A stretch of DNA of 64,000 bases from assembly GCF_004346195.1 (NCBI RefSeq), contig NZ_SMAK01000010.1, positions 62,001-126,000 of the forward strand, read 5' to 3'. Every line of letters begins with the position of its first letter. The first letter of the stretch is position 1. Shown in pieces: positions 17,953 through 25,407 of this stretch. The translations under genes and the position numbers were made by a program. The stretch comes from Tepidamorphus gemmatus. GTDB taxonomy: Bacteria; Pseudomonadota; Alphaproteobacteria; Rhizobiales; Tepidamorphaceae. Under the pieces are notes generated by a model. That model searched no databases. It was not told the origin of the DNA and saw only the letters and a program-made list of their open reading frames with translations.

Positions 17953-18454
17953 CGTGTCGCTCCATGATCCAATGGTCTTTTGACCCATCTTTGTTCCGGT
18001 ATCGCCTCCCGGCGCAATTGCCTCCGGAACTGGGGCCACACTAGCGCCTGCCCGTTACGAACAGCTTAATCCAATCGCACACACTCCCAGTCAAATTGCA
18101 GTCTTCAAGGATTGGTAAACAGAATGATATATCGACTTTCGCATCCTGCATCGCCAGACAGAACCATATTGACTTCCGTTAAATCATGTTAACCAATGGC
18201 GCTCTGCAGGATTTCAGAGTCGTATTCTGGATTTTACTTTCGCATTGGTACATCTTCAGACCCTTCGCGTTTCGATCCGGAGCAATGGATCCGGATGTCA
18301 TCATCTCGCATGCCATCTCCTGGCCATGGCCTCGCACGGCGCGGCCTCGGCATTATTGCTTCGCGCGGCCAACAGGGACGCCGGCACGTCGAGCCGGTAA
18401 CGGTTCGCTTACCAATCGCGGCTACCGTTGTGCGGCGCCGCGAAGGGAAGCCCA
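17953..18454. promoter_or_regulatory. Divergent control region of the pilin and pilus-accessory genes
   Basis: This 502-bp gene-free region separates two pilus transcripts. It is clearly poorer in G and C than its flanks between about 18050 and 18260. It holds a CtrA-type box (18054-18069), a second TTAA pair (TTAA, six bases, TTAACC at 18179-18194), five copies of an ATTGG(T/A)-type word, and a direct repeat GATCCGGA at 18274 and 18288. No ORF here looks coding. Confidence 0.6.
18054..18069 (-). promoter_or_regulatory. CtrA-type box upstream of flp
   Basis: On the minus strand the sequence is TTAA, seven bases, GTAAC, one mismatch from the CtrA consensus TTAA-N7-TTAAC. A TAGTGT hexamer ten bases downstream could be the -10, which would put the box over the -35 as in CtrA-activated promoters. 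Supported by motif only. Confidence 0.45.
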
Positions 18455-18919
18455 ATGAAGCGCTATGCCGCGATCACAGCCGCTGCGACGGTCCTCGTCC
18501 TCTCCGTCGCAGACGAGGCATCGGCCATCGAGGACAGCCTTTTCGTCGAGATGAACCGGGCCAAGGTCATCCGTCTCGATCAGCCAGCGGCGACCGTCAT
18601 CCTGGGCAATCCGGCGATCGCCGACGCGCTGGTGCAGAACCGCACGATGCTGGTCATCACCGGCAAGAGCTATGGCAGCACCAACCTGATCGTGCTCGAT
18701 CCGGCCGGCGAGACGGTGGAGGAACTGACCCTCAACGTCACGGCGGTCAATGATGGCTCGGTGACGATGCAGAAGGGCACGACACGGCTGTCGTTCAGCT
18801 GCACCCCGGTCTGCGAGCGCACACTCGCCGTCGGCGACTCCAAGGATCCCTTCTCGGAGCTCGACTCGCAGATCCAGAGCAGTCTCGGCCTTGCCCAGGG
18901 CCAGGCCGGCCTGCGCTAG
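18455..18919 (+). CDS. Pilus assembly N-terminal-domain protein (CpaC N-domain paralogue)
   Basis: 154 residues, exported (signal peptide about 1-24, EASAIE). The body FVEMNRAKVIRLDQPAATVI... NPAIADALVQNRTMLVITGKSYGSTNLIVLD is the small domain found at the start of CpaC-type secretins, here without a secretin domain. GGGAAG precedes the ATG at 18455. It is divergent from flp and heads the transcript of two TadE-like genes. It could assist secretin assembly, though this is inferred. Confidence 0.85.
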   Translation: MKRYAAITAAATVLVLSVADEASAIEDSLFVEMNRAKVIRLDQPAATVILGNPAIADALVQNRTMLVITGKSYGSTNLIVLDPAGETVEELTLNVTAVNDGSVTMQKGTTRLSFSCTPVCERTLAVGDSKDPFSELDSQIQSSLGLAQGQAGLR

Positions 18920-19028
18920 GACCTGACGTCGCCGGTCGCCGGCAAGGGATCTCCGGCAGATAAACGGTTCCGCAAGCCTTTCCGGCTAATTCTCGTGCCA
19001 ATTGTGCGGGCAGCCGGGAAAGCGCGGC

Positions 19029-19595
19029 ATGGGCACGGAGCAATTGCACATCCGTAAGGGGCCGGACGGCGACGGCCGGCGCGGCCGGGGGCTCCGTCCG
19101 TTCGGTCGGAACGAGGAAGGGGTCACCGCGGTCGAGTTCGCGCTGGTCGCCGCCCCGTTCTTCGCACTCGTCTTCGCGATCCTCGAGACCGCACTGGTCT
19201 TCTTCGCGGGGCAGGTGATGGAGACGGCCGTCGCGGATGCCGCACGCCTGATCCGCACCGGGCAGGCCCAGGCCCAGAAGTTCGACGGGCCAGCCTTCAA
19301 GCGGGAGGTCTGCGCACGCATCCTCGGGCTGTTCAACTGCGAGAGCGGGCTGATGCTCGATGTCCGGACCTATCAGTCCTTCAACGACGTCGATTTTGCC
19401 AGGCCGGTGGACGACAATGGCAATCTCGTTCCGAACTTCGTCTATCAGCCCGGCGCCGGCGGCGACATCGTCGTGGTGCGCGCGTTCTACGAGTGGCCGA
19501 CCATCGTCCCGACGCTCGGGCTGGATCTGGCGAACCTCGCCAACGGCAAGCGGCTCCTGTCGGCGGCGGTGACGTTCCGCAACGAACCGTTCTGA
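19029..19595 (+). CDS. TadE/TadG-type minor pilin-like protein 1
   Basis: 188 residues. A basic N-terminal tail is followed by EEGVTAVEFALVAAPFFALVFAILETALVFF, the TadE-like hydrophobic segment with the Glu-containing pseudopilin motif. The rest is predicted periplasmic. The ATG at 19029 has GGGAAAG about 7 bases upstream; the GTG at 19002 is less likely. TadE-like pseudopilins are processed by the prepilin peptidase and are needed for Flp pilus assembly. Eight bases separate it from the next gene. Confidence 0.9.
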   Translation: MGTEQLHIRKGPDGDGRRGRGLRPFGRNEEGVTAVEFALVAAPFFALVFAILETALVFFAGQVMETAVADAARLIRTGQAQAQKFDGPAFKREVCARILGLFNCESGLMLDVRTYQSFNDVDFARPVDDNGNLVPNFVYQPGAGGDIVVVRAFYEWPTIVPTLGLDLANLANGKRLLSAAVTFRNEPF

Positions 19596-19603
19596 GGCAG
19601 CCG

Positions 19604-20167
19604 ATGACGCAGGCTCCCGACCAGCCGCCGTATTGCCCGCCCGCCGGCCTCCTCCCGCATCGCTTCCTGGGCGACGAGCGGGCCGTTTCGGCGGTCGAGT
19701 TCGCGCTGATCCTGCCCGTGCTGATCGTCCTCTATCTGGGCGGGGTCGAACTGAGCCACACCATCTCGGTGGACCGGAAGGTCACGGCCGTGGCGAGTGC
19801 GGTCGGCGACCTGGTGGCGCAGGCGAAATCCATCGACAATGCCGAGATGAATCACATCTTCACCGCCGCAACGGCCATCATGGCGCCCTACCCGGTCGCG
19901 CCGCTGAAGATGGTCGTCTCGAGCGTCGAGGTGTCGTCGAAGGGCGACAAGATCCTCTGGAGCAACGGCTACCATACCGCCGGGCGCGCGGTCGGCTCGG
20001 CCGTCAGCCTGCCGGCGGCCGTGCGGATCGAGGGAACGACGCTGATCATGTCGGAAGCAGACTATACCTATACGCCCACCCTCGGGCAGATCTTCACCGA
20101 ATCGATCACGCTGTCCGACACGTTCTACCTGCGGCCACGATCGGCCGACAAGGTCGAGCGGCAGTAG
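19604..20167 (+). CDS. TadE/TadG-type minor pilin-like protein 2
   Basis: 187 residues, with the motif ERAVSAVEFALILPVLIVLYLGGVEL near residues 26-51, followed by a predicted periplasmic domain. The ATG at 19604 has GAGG six bases upstream, just after the stop of the first TadE-like gene, so the two are probably co-translated. The longer frame from 19493 overlaps that gene and is rejected. It resembles the first protein only in the N-terminal helix, as expected for TadE/TadF pairs. Confidence 0.9.
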   Translation: MTQAPDQPPYCPPAGLLPHRFLGDERAVSAVEFALILPVLIVLYLGGVELSHTISVDRKVTAVASAVGDLVAQAKSIDNAEMNHIFTAATAIMAPYPVAPLKMVVSSVEVSSKGDKILWSNGYHTAGRAVGSAVSLPAAVRIEGTTLIMSEADYTYTPTLGQIFTESITLSDTFYLRPRSADKVERQ

Positions 20168-20271
20168 CGGCTGTCGTCCGACCCTGCTGCCACGGTTTCC
20201 GTCGCCCCGCTTGTCAGCGTAGGGTATGGTTGCCAGGCCGGATGGCCTGCCGAAGGAACCGCCGACGGGGA

Positions 20272-21405
20272 ATGGACCGCTACTACGAGATACTGGCGCG
20301 ATCCCTTGCGGCCGGTGGCAGGAGCGATCGCAACGCGAGGCAGGCCCTCTATGCATCGGCTCGCCAGAAGATCGATCGCCTGATCGAATCGGCGCAACCA
20401 CCCATGCCACAGGCACGGGTCATTGCCGAGAAGTCGGCGCTCGAGCAGGCCATCGCCCGCCTCGAGTCGGAATTCGCTGACGCCGCTGACGTGCCACCGC
20501 CATCCGTGCCGGCGGCGTCCGCACGACCCCTGCCGTCACGACCTACCGAGACTGCTGCGCCGCAGCTTGGGCCAGGTCCGCCGGCGCGGCCCCGGCGGCC
20601 GAAAGCGCCGCAGCCGCCGCGCAGGGTGGCGCGACATGCGCGAGGACCGAAGCAGGCCCGTGCCGGTTGGCGATTGCCGTGGCGACGCCCCGGTCCTCGC
20701 GGCAAACGGCTCGTCGTCGGCGTTCTTGCGGTCGTCGTCGCCGGCGGGATCGCCGCAGCCGCCTACGCCATTTCAGTCGCCCGTGCGCCGGAGGTCCCGG
20801 CGATGGCGGCAGTCAACCGGGCGCTGCAGCGCGACGGCCGGGCGACGTTGTTCGTCGGCGCAGCCACCGAGCGCGTGACGCCGTCGCCGGAGGCCACCGT
20901 GACAGCCGCCAGCGAACTGTTCGGCCGGGGCGCAGTGCGGATCACCGCCCGCAACGACTCGGCTCGGCCACTTGCGAGGGCCAATGCCGCCCAGATCGAG
21001 CTGACACCCGGGATCCGCGACTCGCTTCTCGGCAAGACGCTGCGCGTGACGATCGTCGTCCGCAGCGCGAAGGGCGCGCCGAGCCCACAGATGGCGCTTG
21101 CTGTCACCGACGGCGGGCGCAAGACGACGGGAGTGCGCCGCCTCGCGCTCGACAGCGAATACCGGCCCTATGCGCTCGATCTCACCTTCGACGACCCTGA
21201 GGCCAAGCGCCGGCCGGTGATTGCCATCTGGGCCGACACCGAAGGCGCCGGTCGCGGCGTCGACATCCGCGAGGTCCGCCTGTCGATCGTACCCAATCCG
21301 CAACCGGCTGCGACGTCGCCCGAACCGATCACGCGCCCCGCTCCGGCAGGGGAGCCGCACGCCGAAGGCGCCGTTCAGGACGCGTCAGCGGATCAGCGCG
21401 AGTAG
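20272..21405 (+). CDS. Single-pass membrane protein of unknown function
   Basis: 377 residues. The N-terminal 68 residues (YYEILARSLA... NARQALYASARQKIDRLI... EQAIARLESEF) form a helical module that I recall from many hypothetical Rhizobiales membrane proteins. A proline- and arginine-rich linker (70-145) and one membrane helix (about 146-168) follow, then a predicted extracytoplasmic beta-rich domain (ATERVTPSPEA... ALDSEYRPYALDLTFDDPEA) reminiscent of a jelly-roll fold. No catalytic motif is visible. Its last 21 bases overlap the convergent glycosyltransferase gene. Confidence 0.8.
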   Translation: MDRYYEILARSLAAGGRSDRNARQALYASARQKIDRLIESAQPPMPQARVIAEKSALEQAIARLESEFADAADVPPPSVPAASARPLPSRPTETAAPQLGPGPPARPRRPKAPQPPRRVARHARGPKQARAGWRLPWRRPGPRGKRLVVGVLAVVVAGGIAAAAYAISVARAPEVPAMAAVNRALQRDGRATLFVGAATERVTPSPEATVTAASELFGRGAVRITARNDSARPLARANAAQIELTPGIRDSLLGKTLRVTIVVRSAKGAPSPQMALAVTDGGRKTTGVRRLALDSEYRPYALDLTFDDPEAKRRPVIAIWADTEGAGRGVDIREVRLSIVPNPQPAATSPEPITRPAPAGEPHAEGAVQDASADQRE

Positions 21406-22356
21406 CTCGGATTCCGGAACCGTGGCGGCTCCGGCGGCATGCCGGGCCTCCTCGGCAAGCACCCGGCTCAGCCGGGCAGCATCGCGCCGGCCCAGCCACC
21501 ACGGGCCGAGCGCGCGGGGCGATCGGACCAGCAGATAGAACGGGATGGCGGCTTCGAACAGGCGCCAGCGCCAGCCCAGTTGCCGACGCATGCCGGGCGT
21601 GACGTTCTTCATCCAGATCAGCCGGCGATTGCGAAACAGCCGGCGCTGGTAGTCCGGCGGCTTGTCGAGAAAGCCGGACGCCCCGCCCGCGGATGCCGAA
21701 CCCACATGCCAGGCCTTCGCCGCCGGGCAGAACAGCGCCTTCCAGCCCCGGTGCTGCATCCGGAACCAGAGGTCGAGATCCTCGTAGCCGGTGCCGAAGC
21801 GCTCGTCATAACAGTAGCCGTGGATGCGGCGCATGTCCTCAAGCATCGCCCGCCGCAGCAGCGGCATCGAGCCGCTGACGCCGAAGGCGAAGGTCGGGCG
21901 ATCCGCGGGAACCCAGCTCCCCCGCAGTTCCCGCGTCAGGAACAGCGCGCCCGCGCTCGGGCGGGGGCGGTCGGTCAGCACTCCGTCGACCCAGGCATAT
22001 TCCGTGCCCCCGACCGCTCCGATTTGCGGATCGACGGCAGCGGCCAGACAGGTCGCCACATAGTCCGGCGCCAGCCTGACGTCATTGCCGAGGGGCATCA
22101 CCCAATCGCCGGTGGCGACGGCGAAACCGGCGTTCATGCCGGCGGCAAAGCCGAGGTTCCGCTCCATGCGCACGAGACGGTCGGGAGGAGCCTCGGCAAG
22201 ACAGGCCTCCAGCGACCCGTCCGTGGAGGCATTGTCGACCAGGATGGTCTCGATTCGGGGCCACGTCTGGCCATGCGCGGCGCGCCAGGCCTCGACGGCC
22301 CGGTTGCCGCCATTCCAGTTGAGGAGAACGATACTGACGCTGGCCGGGCCGGTCAT
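21385..22356 (-). CDS. Family 2 glycosyltransferase
   Basis: 323-residue inverting GT-A glycosyltransferase. The start MTGPASVSIVLLNWNGG is typical of the GT2 nucleotide-sugar domain; LVDNASTDGS follows, then GNDVRLAPDY as the metal/nucleotide motif, and GTGYEDLDLWFRMQHRG as the acceptor motif with the conserved ED pair. The ATG at 22356 is preferred over 22455, which lies in the cysD leader region. The similarity is of the rhamnosyltransferase kind, which fits the dTDP-rhamnose genes nearby. The donor is inferred. Confidence 0.88.
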   Translation of the reverse strand: MTGPASVSIVLLNWNGGNRAVEAWRAAHGQTWPRIETILVDNASTDGSLEACLAEAPPDRLVRMERNLGFAAGMNAGFAVATGDWVMPLGNDVRLAPDYVATCLAAAVDPQIGAVGGTEYAWVDGVLTDRPRPSAGALFLTRELRGSWVPADRPTFAFGVSGSMPLLRRAMLEDMRRIHGYCYDERFGTGYEDLDLWFRMQHRGWKALFCPAAKAWHVGSASAGGASGFLDKPPDYQRRLFRNRRLIWMKNVTPGMRRQLGWRWRLFEAAIPFYLLVRSPRALGPWWLGRRDAARLSRVLAEEARHAAGAATVPESELLALIR

Positions 22357-22417
22357 GGAATGGGATACTCCGCAAGAACGGCCCGCGGAAACAGTCCGCG
22401 CGGCACTGCAACAGCCC

Positions 22418-22446
22418 TTTCCACGTCGGAATGCCTCCGCTATAAG
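22418..22446 (+). promoter_or_regulatory. Candidate promoter of cysD
   Basis: TTTCCA, 17 bases, TATAAG resembles a sigma-70 promoter (the -35 matches TTGACA at four of six bases). Transcription would start near 22453 and give a leader of about 115 bases that contains the pseudoknot-shaped element. Confidence 0.4.
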
Positions 22447-22478
22447 GCGCGCCATTCATCGTGCACAGCAGCGGCACG

Positions 22479-22558
22479 TCAAGGTGTCCCCGACCGCACC
22501 GCCTCGTCTTTGCAAGGGCCGCCCTTTGCGGGGCACCTTGAGGCGGGAGCCGAGACGA
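22479..22558 (+). ncRNA. Candidate structured leader (pseudoknot) of cysD
   Basis: The RNA can form a stem of 12-13 pairs with one bulged base (22479-22492 with 22529-22541). Inside its loop is a smaller hairpin (GCAAGGG 22512-22518 with CCCTTTGC 22522-22529, one bulge). The loop word CCGCCTC (22499-22505) is fully complementary to GAGGCGG (22540-22546) directly after the main stem, giving a pseudoknot. A second partner, TCGTCT (22504-22509) with AGACGA (22553-22558), would compete. The arrangement recalls pseudoknotted riboswitches but I do not recognise the sequence as a known class. Confidence 0.45.
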
Positions 22559-22569
22559 AAAAGAGACTC

Positions 22570-23364
22570 ATGAACCATCTCGACGAGCTCGAAGCGCAGA
22601 GCATCTACATCTTCCGCGAGGCGTTCAACCGCATCGACAACATCGCGATGCTGTGGAGTCTCGGCAAGGACTCCAACGTGATGATCTGGCTTGCGCGCAA
22701 GGCCTTCTTCGGGCACGTGCCGTTCCCCGTGATGCATGTCGACACCGGCAAGAAGTTCAAGGAGATGTACGAGTTCCGCGACCGCTATGCGGTCGAATGG
22801 AACCTGAACTTCCTGCGCGAGGAATGTCCGCCGCTCGAAGCGACGGACGAGACGCTGCCGCCGGCGGCGCGGTCAGCAGCGCGCAAGACGCTCGGGCTCA
22901 AGCAGGCGATCGAGAAGTACAAGTTCAATGCGCTGTTCGCCGGCATCCGTCGCGACGAGGAAGCGCTGAGGGCCAAGGAGCGGGTGTTCAGCCCGCGCGG
23001 CCAGACCGGCCAGTGGGACTTCCGCGACCAGCCCCCGGAATTCTGGGACCAGTACAAGACCGACTTCCCGCCGGGCACCCATATCCGGGTGCATCCGCTG
23101 CTGCACTGGACCGAGATCGACATCTGGAGATACACGCTGCGCGAGGGCATCCCGGTCATCCCGCTCTACTTCGCGAAGAACGGCAAGCGCTATCGCTCGC
23201 TCGGCGATCACGACATCACCTTTCCGGTGGACTCCACCGCCTCGACGATCGAGGAGATCATCGAGGAACTGACCAACACCAAGGTGCCGGAACGCGCGGG
23301 GCGCGCCATGGACCACGAGGCCGAGGATTCCTTCGAGCGCCTGCGCGCCGAAGGCTACATGTAA
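22570..23364 (+). CDS. cysD: Sulfate adenylyltransferase subunit 2
   Basis: 264 residues, the normal CysD length. It is the catalytic half of ATP sulfurylase, which makes adenosine 5'-phosphosulfate (APS) from sulfate and ATP. The PP-loop motif is SLGKDS at 30-35, followed by MHVDTGKKFKEMYEFRD and the C-terminal GDHDITFPVDSTASTIEEIIEEL signature. The ATG at 22570 follows the structured leader; the ribosome site is weak (AGAG). cysNC follows after about 50 bp, forming an operon. Confidence 0.96.
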   Translation: MNHLDELEAQSIYIFREAFNRIDNIAMLWSLGKDSNVMIWLARKAFFGHVPFPVMHVDTGKKFKEMYEFRDRYAVEWNLNFLREECPPLEATDETLPPAARSAARKTLGLKQAIEKYKFNALFAGIRRDEEALRAKERVFSPRGQTGQWDFRDQPPEFWDQYKTDFPPGTHIRVHPLLHWTEIDIWRYTLREGIPVIPLYFAKNGKRYRSLGDHDITFPVDSTASTIEEIIEELTNTKVPERAGRAMDHEAEDSFERLRAEGYM

Positions 23365-23412
23365 GGCCGGCCGCCCCTGTTCCCCGCTTCTGTCATGTCT
23401 GAAGGCTCCATC

Positions 23413-25323
23413 ATGAACGTCGGACCCGTTCCCAAGAAGCCGGTCTTCGGCCGCGAGGCGACACGTCAGCTGCTGCGCATCGTCATCGTCGGCCATGTCG
23501 ATCACGGCAAGTCGACCCTGGTCGGCCGGCTGTTCCATGACACCGGCTCGCTGCCCGAGGGCAAGCTCGAGGCGATCCGGCGGATGTGCGAACGTCGCGG
23601 CATGCCGTTCGAATGGGCGTTCCTGATGGACGCGATGCAGGCCGAGCGCGACCAGGGCATCACCATCGACACCTCGCAGATCTGGTTCAAGACGGAGAAG
23701 CGCGACTACACGATCATCGACGCTCCAGGTCACAAGGAATTCCTGAAGAACATGATCACCGGCGCCGCGCAGGCGGACGCCGCCGTGCTGGTGATCGACG
23801 CGACCGAGGGCGTGCGCGAGCAGTCGCGCCGGCACGGCTACCTGCTGCATCTGCTCGGGGTGCGCCAGATCGCGGTGGCGGTCAACAAGATGGACGCGGT
23901 CGCCTACAGCGAGGATGTCTTCGCCGAAATCGAGACCGAATACCGCGCCTATCTGAACTCGATCGGGGTGGTGCCGACCTTCGTGGTGCCGGTATCGGCG
24001 CGCGAGGGCGACAACATCGCGACGGTGTCGCCCCGGATGCCCTGGTACACCGGTCCGAGCATCGTCGAAGCGCTGGATTCCTTCGCCCTGCCAACGGCCC
24101 ATCTCGACCGCCCGCTGCGGCTGCCGGTGCAGGACGTGTACAAGTTCGACGACCGGCGGATCATTGCCGGCCGCATCGAGTCGGGCCGCCTGCATGTCGG
24201 CGATGAACTGGTGTTCTCGCCGTCCAACAAGACCGCGCGGGTGAAGTCGATCGAGGTCTGGCCCGAACCCGCCGACAAGGATGCGCGTCCGCAGACCGTC
24301 GGCGCCGGCCAGTGCGTCGGCATCACGCTCGACGAACAACTGTTCATCGAGCGTGGCGATATTGCCTCGCACCTCACCAATGCGCCGATCGAGACCGAGG
24401 TGTTCCGCGCCAAGATCTTCTGGCTCGGTCGCGAGCCGCTCACCAAGGGCAAGAGCTACAAGATGAAGCTCGCCACCAGCGAGGCCCGGGTCAGCGTTCA
24501 GGAAATCGAACATGTGCTCGACACGACCGACCTGTCGTCAGCGGCGATGGACCGGGTCGAGCGCAACCAGGTCGGCGAGGTCGTGCTGCGCGCGCGCCGG
24601 CTGCTCGCCCTGGACGAGCACAACCGCAACAGCCGCACCGGCCGCTTCGTGCTCATCGACGGCTACGACATCGCCGGCGGCGGCATCATCTCGATGGAGG
24701 GCTATGCCGACCAGCGCCAGCTGGTGACGCAACGGGCAAGCAACATCACGCGCGTCGAGCACGGCGTACCGACCGAGCTGCGCGAACGCAAGAACGGCCA
24801 CAAGGGCGGAGTGCTCTGGTTCACCGGCCTGTCGGGCGCAGGCAAGTCCACGCTGGCCACGCGGCTCGAGCGCGAACTGTTCGATCGCGGCTATCAGGCC
24901 TATGTGCTGGATGGCGACAACATCCGCTTCGGCCTCAACGCCAATCTGGGCTTCTCGCCGGAGGAGCGTGCCGAGAACATCCGTCGCGTCGGCGAGGTGG
25001 CGGCACTGTTCTCGCGGGCCGGGCTGGTGGCGATCACGGCATTCATCTCGCCGTACCGCTCCGACCGCGACCGTGCCCGCGCCGCCGCCAACGAGCGGTT
25101 CCACGAGATCTACATCAAGGCCGACGTCGAGACCTGCGAGCAGCGCGACCCGAAGGGTCTCTACCGGAAGGCGCGTGCCGGCGAGATCAAGGAGTTCACG
25201 GGGGTTTCCGCCCCCTACGAGGCGCCGGAAAACCCCGAACTCGTCATCGACACCACTGCGCTGTCCATCGACCAGGCGGTGGCCGAGCTGATCCAGTATG
25301 TGGAGAAGTCCTTCCGAAACTGA
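23413..25323 (+). CDS. cysNC: Bifunctional sulfate adenylyltransferase subunit 1 / APS kinase
   Basis: 636 residues. The N-terminal part is an EF-Tu-like GTPase (GHVDHGKST 27-35, DAPGHKEF 103-110, NKMD 158-161) that drives ATP sulfurylase with CysD. The C-terminal part is APS kinase with P-loop GLSGAGKST at 472-480 and [10 protein letters not shown]. Together they make PAPS. The ATG at 23413 is chosen because GAAGG lies 7 bases upstream; 23395 would add six residues. The fusion is of the NodQ type seen in rhizobia. Neighbouring polysaccharide genes raise the possibility of glycan sulfation, but no sulfotransferase is in the window. Confidence 0.96.
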   Translation: MNVGPVPKKPVFGREATRQLLRIVIVGHVDHGKSTLVGRLFHDTGSLPEGKLEAIRRMCERRGMPFEWAFLMDAMQAERDQGITIDTSQIWFKTEKRDYTIIDAPGHKEFLKNMITGAAQADAAVLVIDATEGVREQSRRHGYLLHLLGVRQIAVAVNKMDAVAYSEDVFAEIETEYRAYLNSIGVVPTFVVPVSAREGDNIATVSPRMPWYTGPSIVEALDSFALPTAHLDRPLRLPVQDVYKFDDRRIIAGRIESGRLHVGDELVFSPSNKTARVKSIEVWPEPADKDARPQTVGAGQCVGITLDEQLFIERGDIASHLTNAPIETEVFRAKIFWLGREPLTKGKSYKMKLATSEARVSVQEIEHVLDTTDLSSAAMDRVERNQVGEVVLRARRLLALDEHNRNSRTGRFVLIDGYDIAGGGIISMEGYADQRQLVTQRASNITRVEHGVPTELRERKNGHKGGVLWFTGLSGAGKSTLATRLERELFDRGYQAYVLDGDNIRFGLNANLGFSPEERAENIRRVGEVAALFSRAGLVAITAFISPYRSDRDRARAAANERFHEIYIKADVETCEQRDPKGLYRKARAGEIKEFTGVSAPYEAPENPELVIDTTALSIDQAVAELIQYVEKSFRN

Positions 25324-25407
25324 CCGGATGCGGCCGGTGCGTCCGCGGACCGGCGCTCCCCTGGTCCCGGCGCCAGCCTGACCGGGGGCCCAGGCGTCGG
25401 GGCGCAG

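Noticed and set aside
18274-18295. GATCCGGA direct repeat in the pilus control region as an iteron or attachment site
   Set aside because: There are only two 8-base copies and no partner gene that would use such a site.
22479-22541. Reading the cysD leader stem as a terminator or attenuator
   Set aside because: No T-tract follows the stem, and the pseudoknot pairing would be unexplained.
22479-22558. Reading the cysD leader as a SAM-II or SAH riboswitch
   Set aside because: The general architecture is similar but the conserved bases of those classes, as I remember them, are not found. Kept only as an unnamed candidate.
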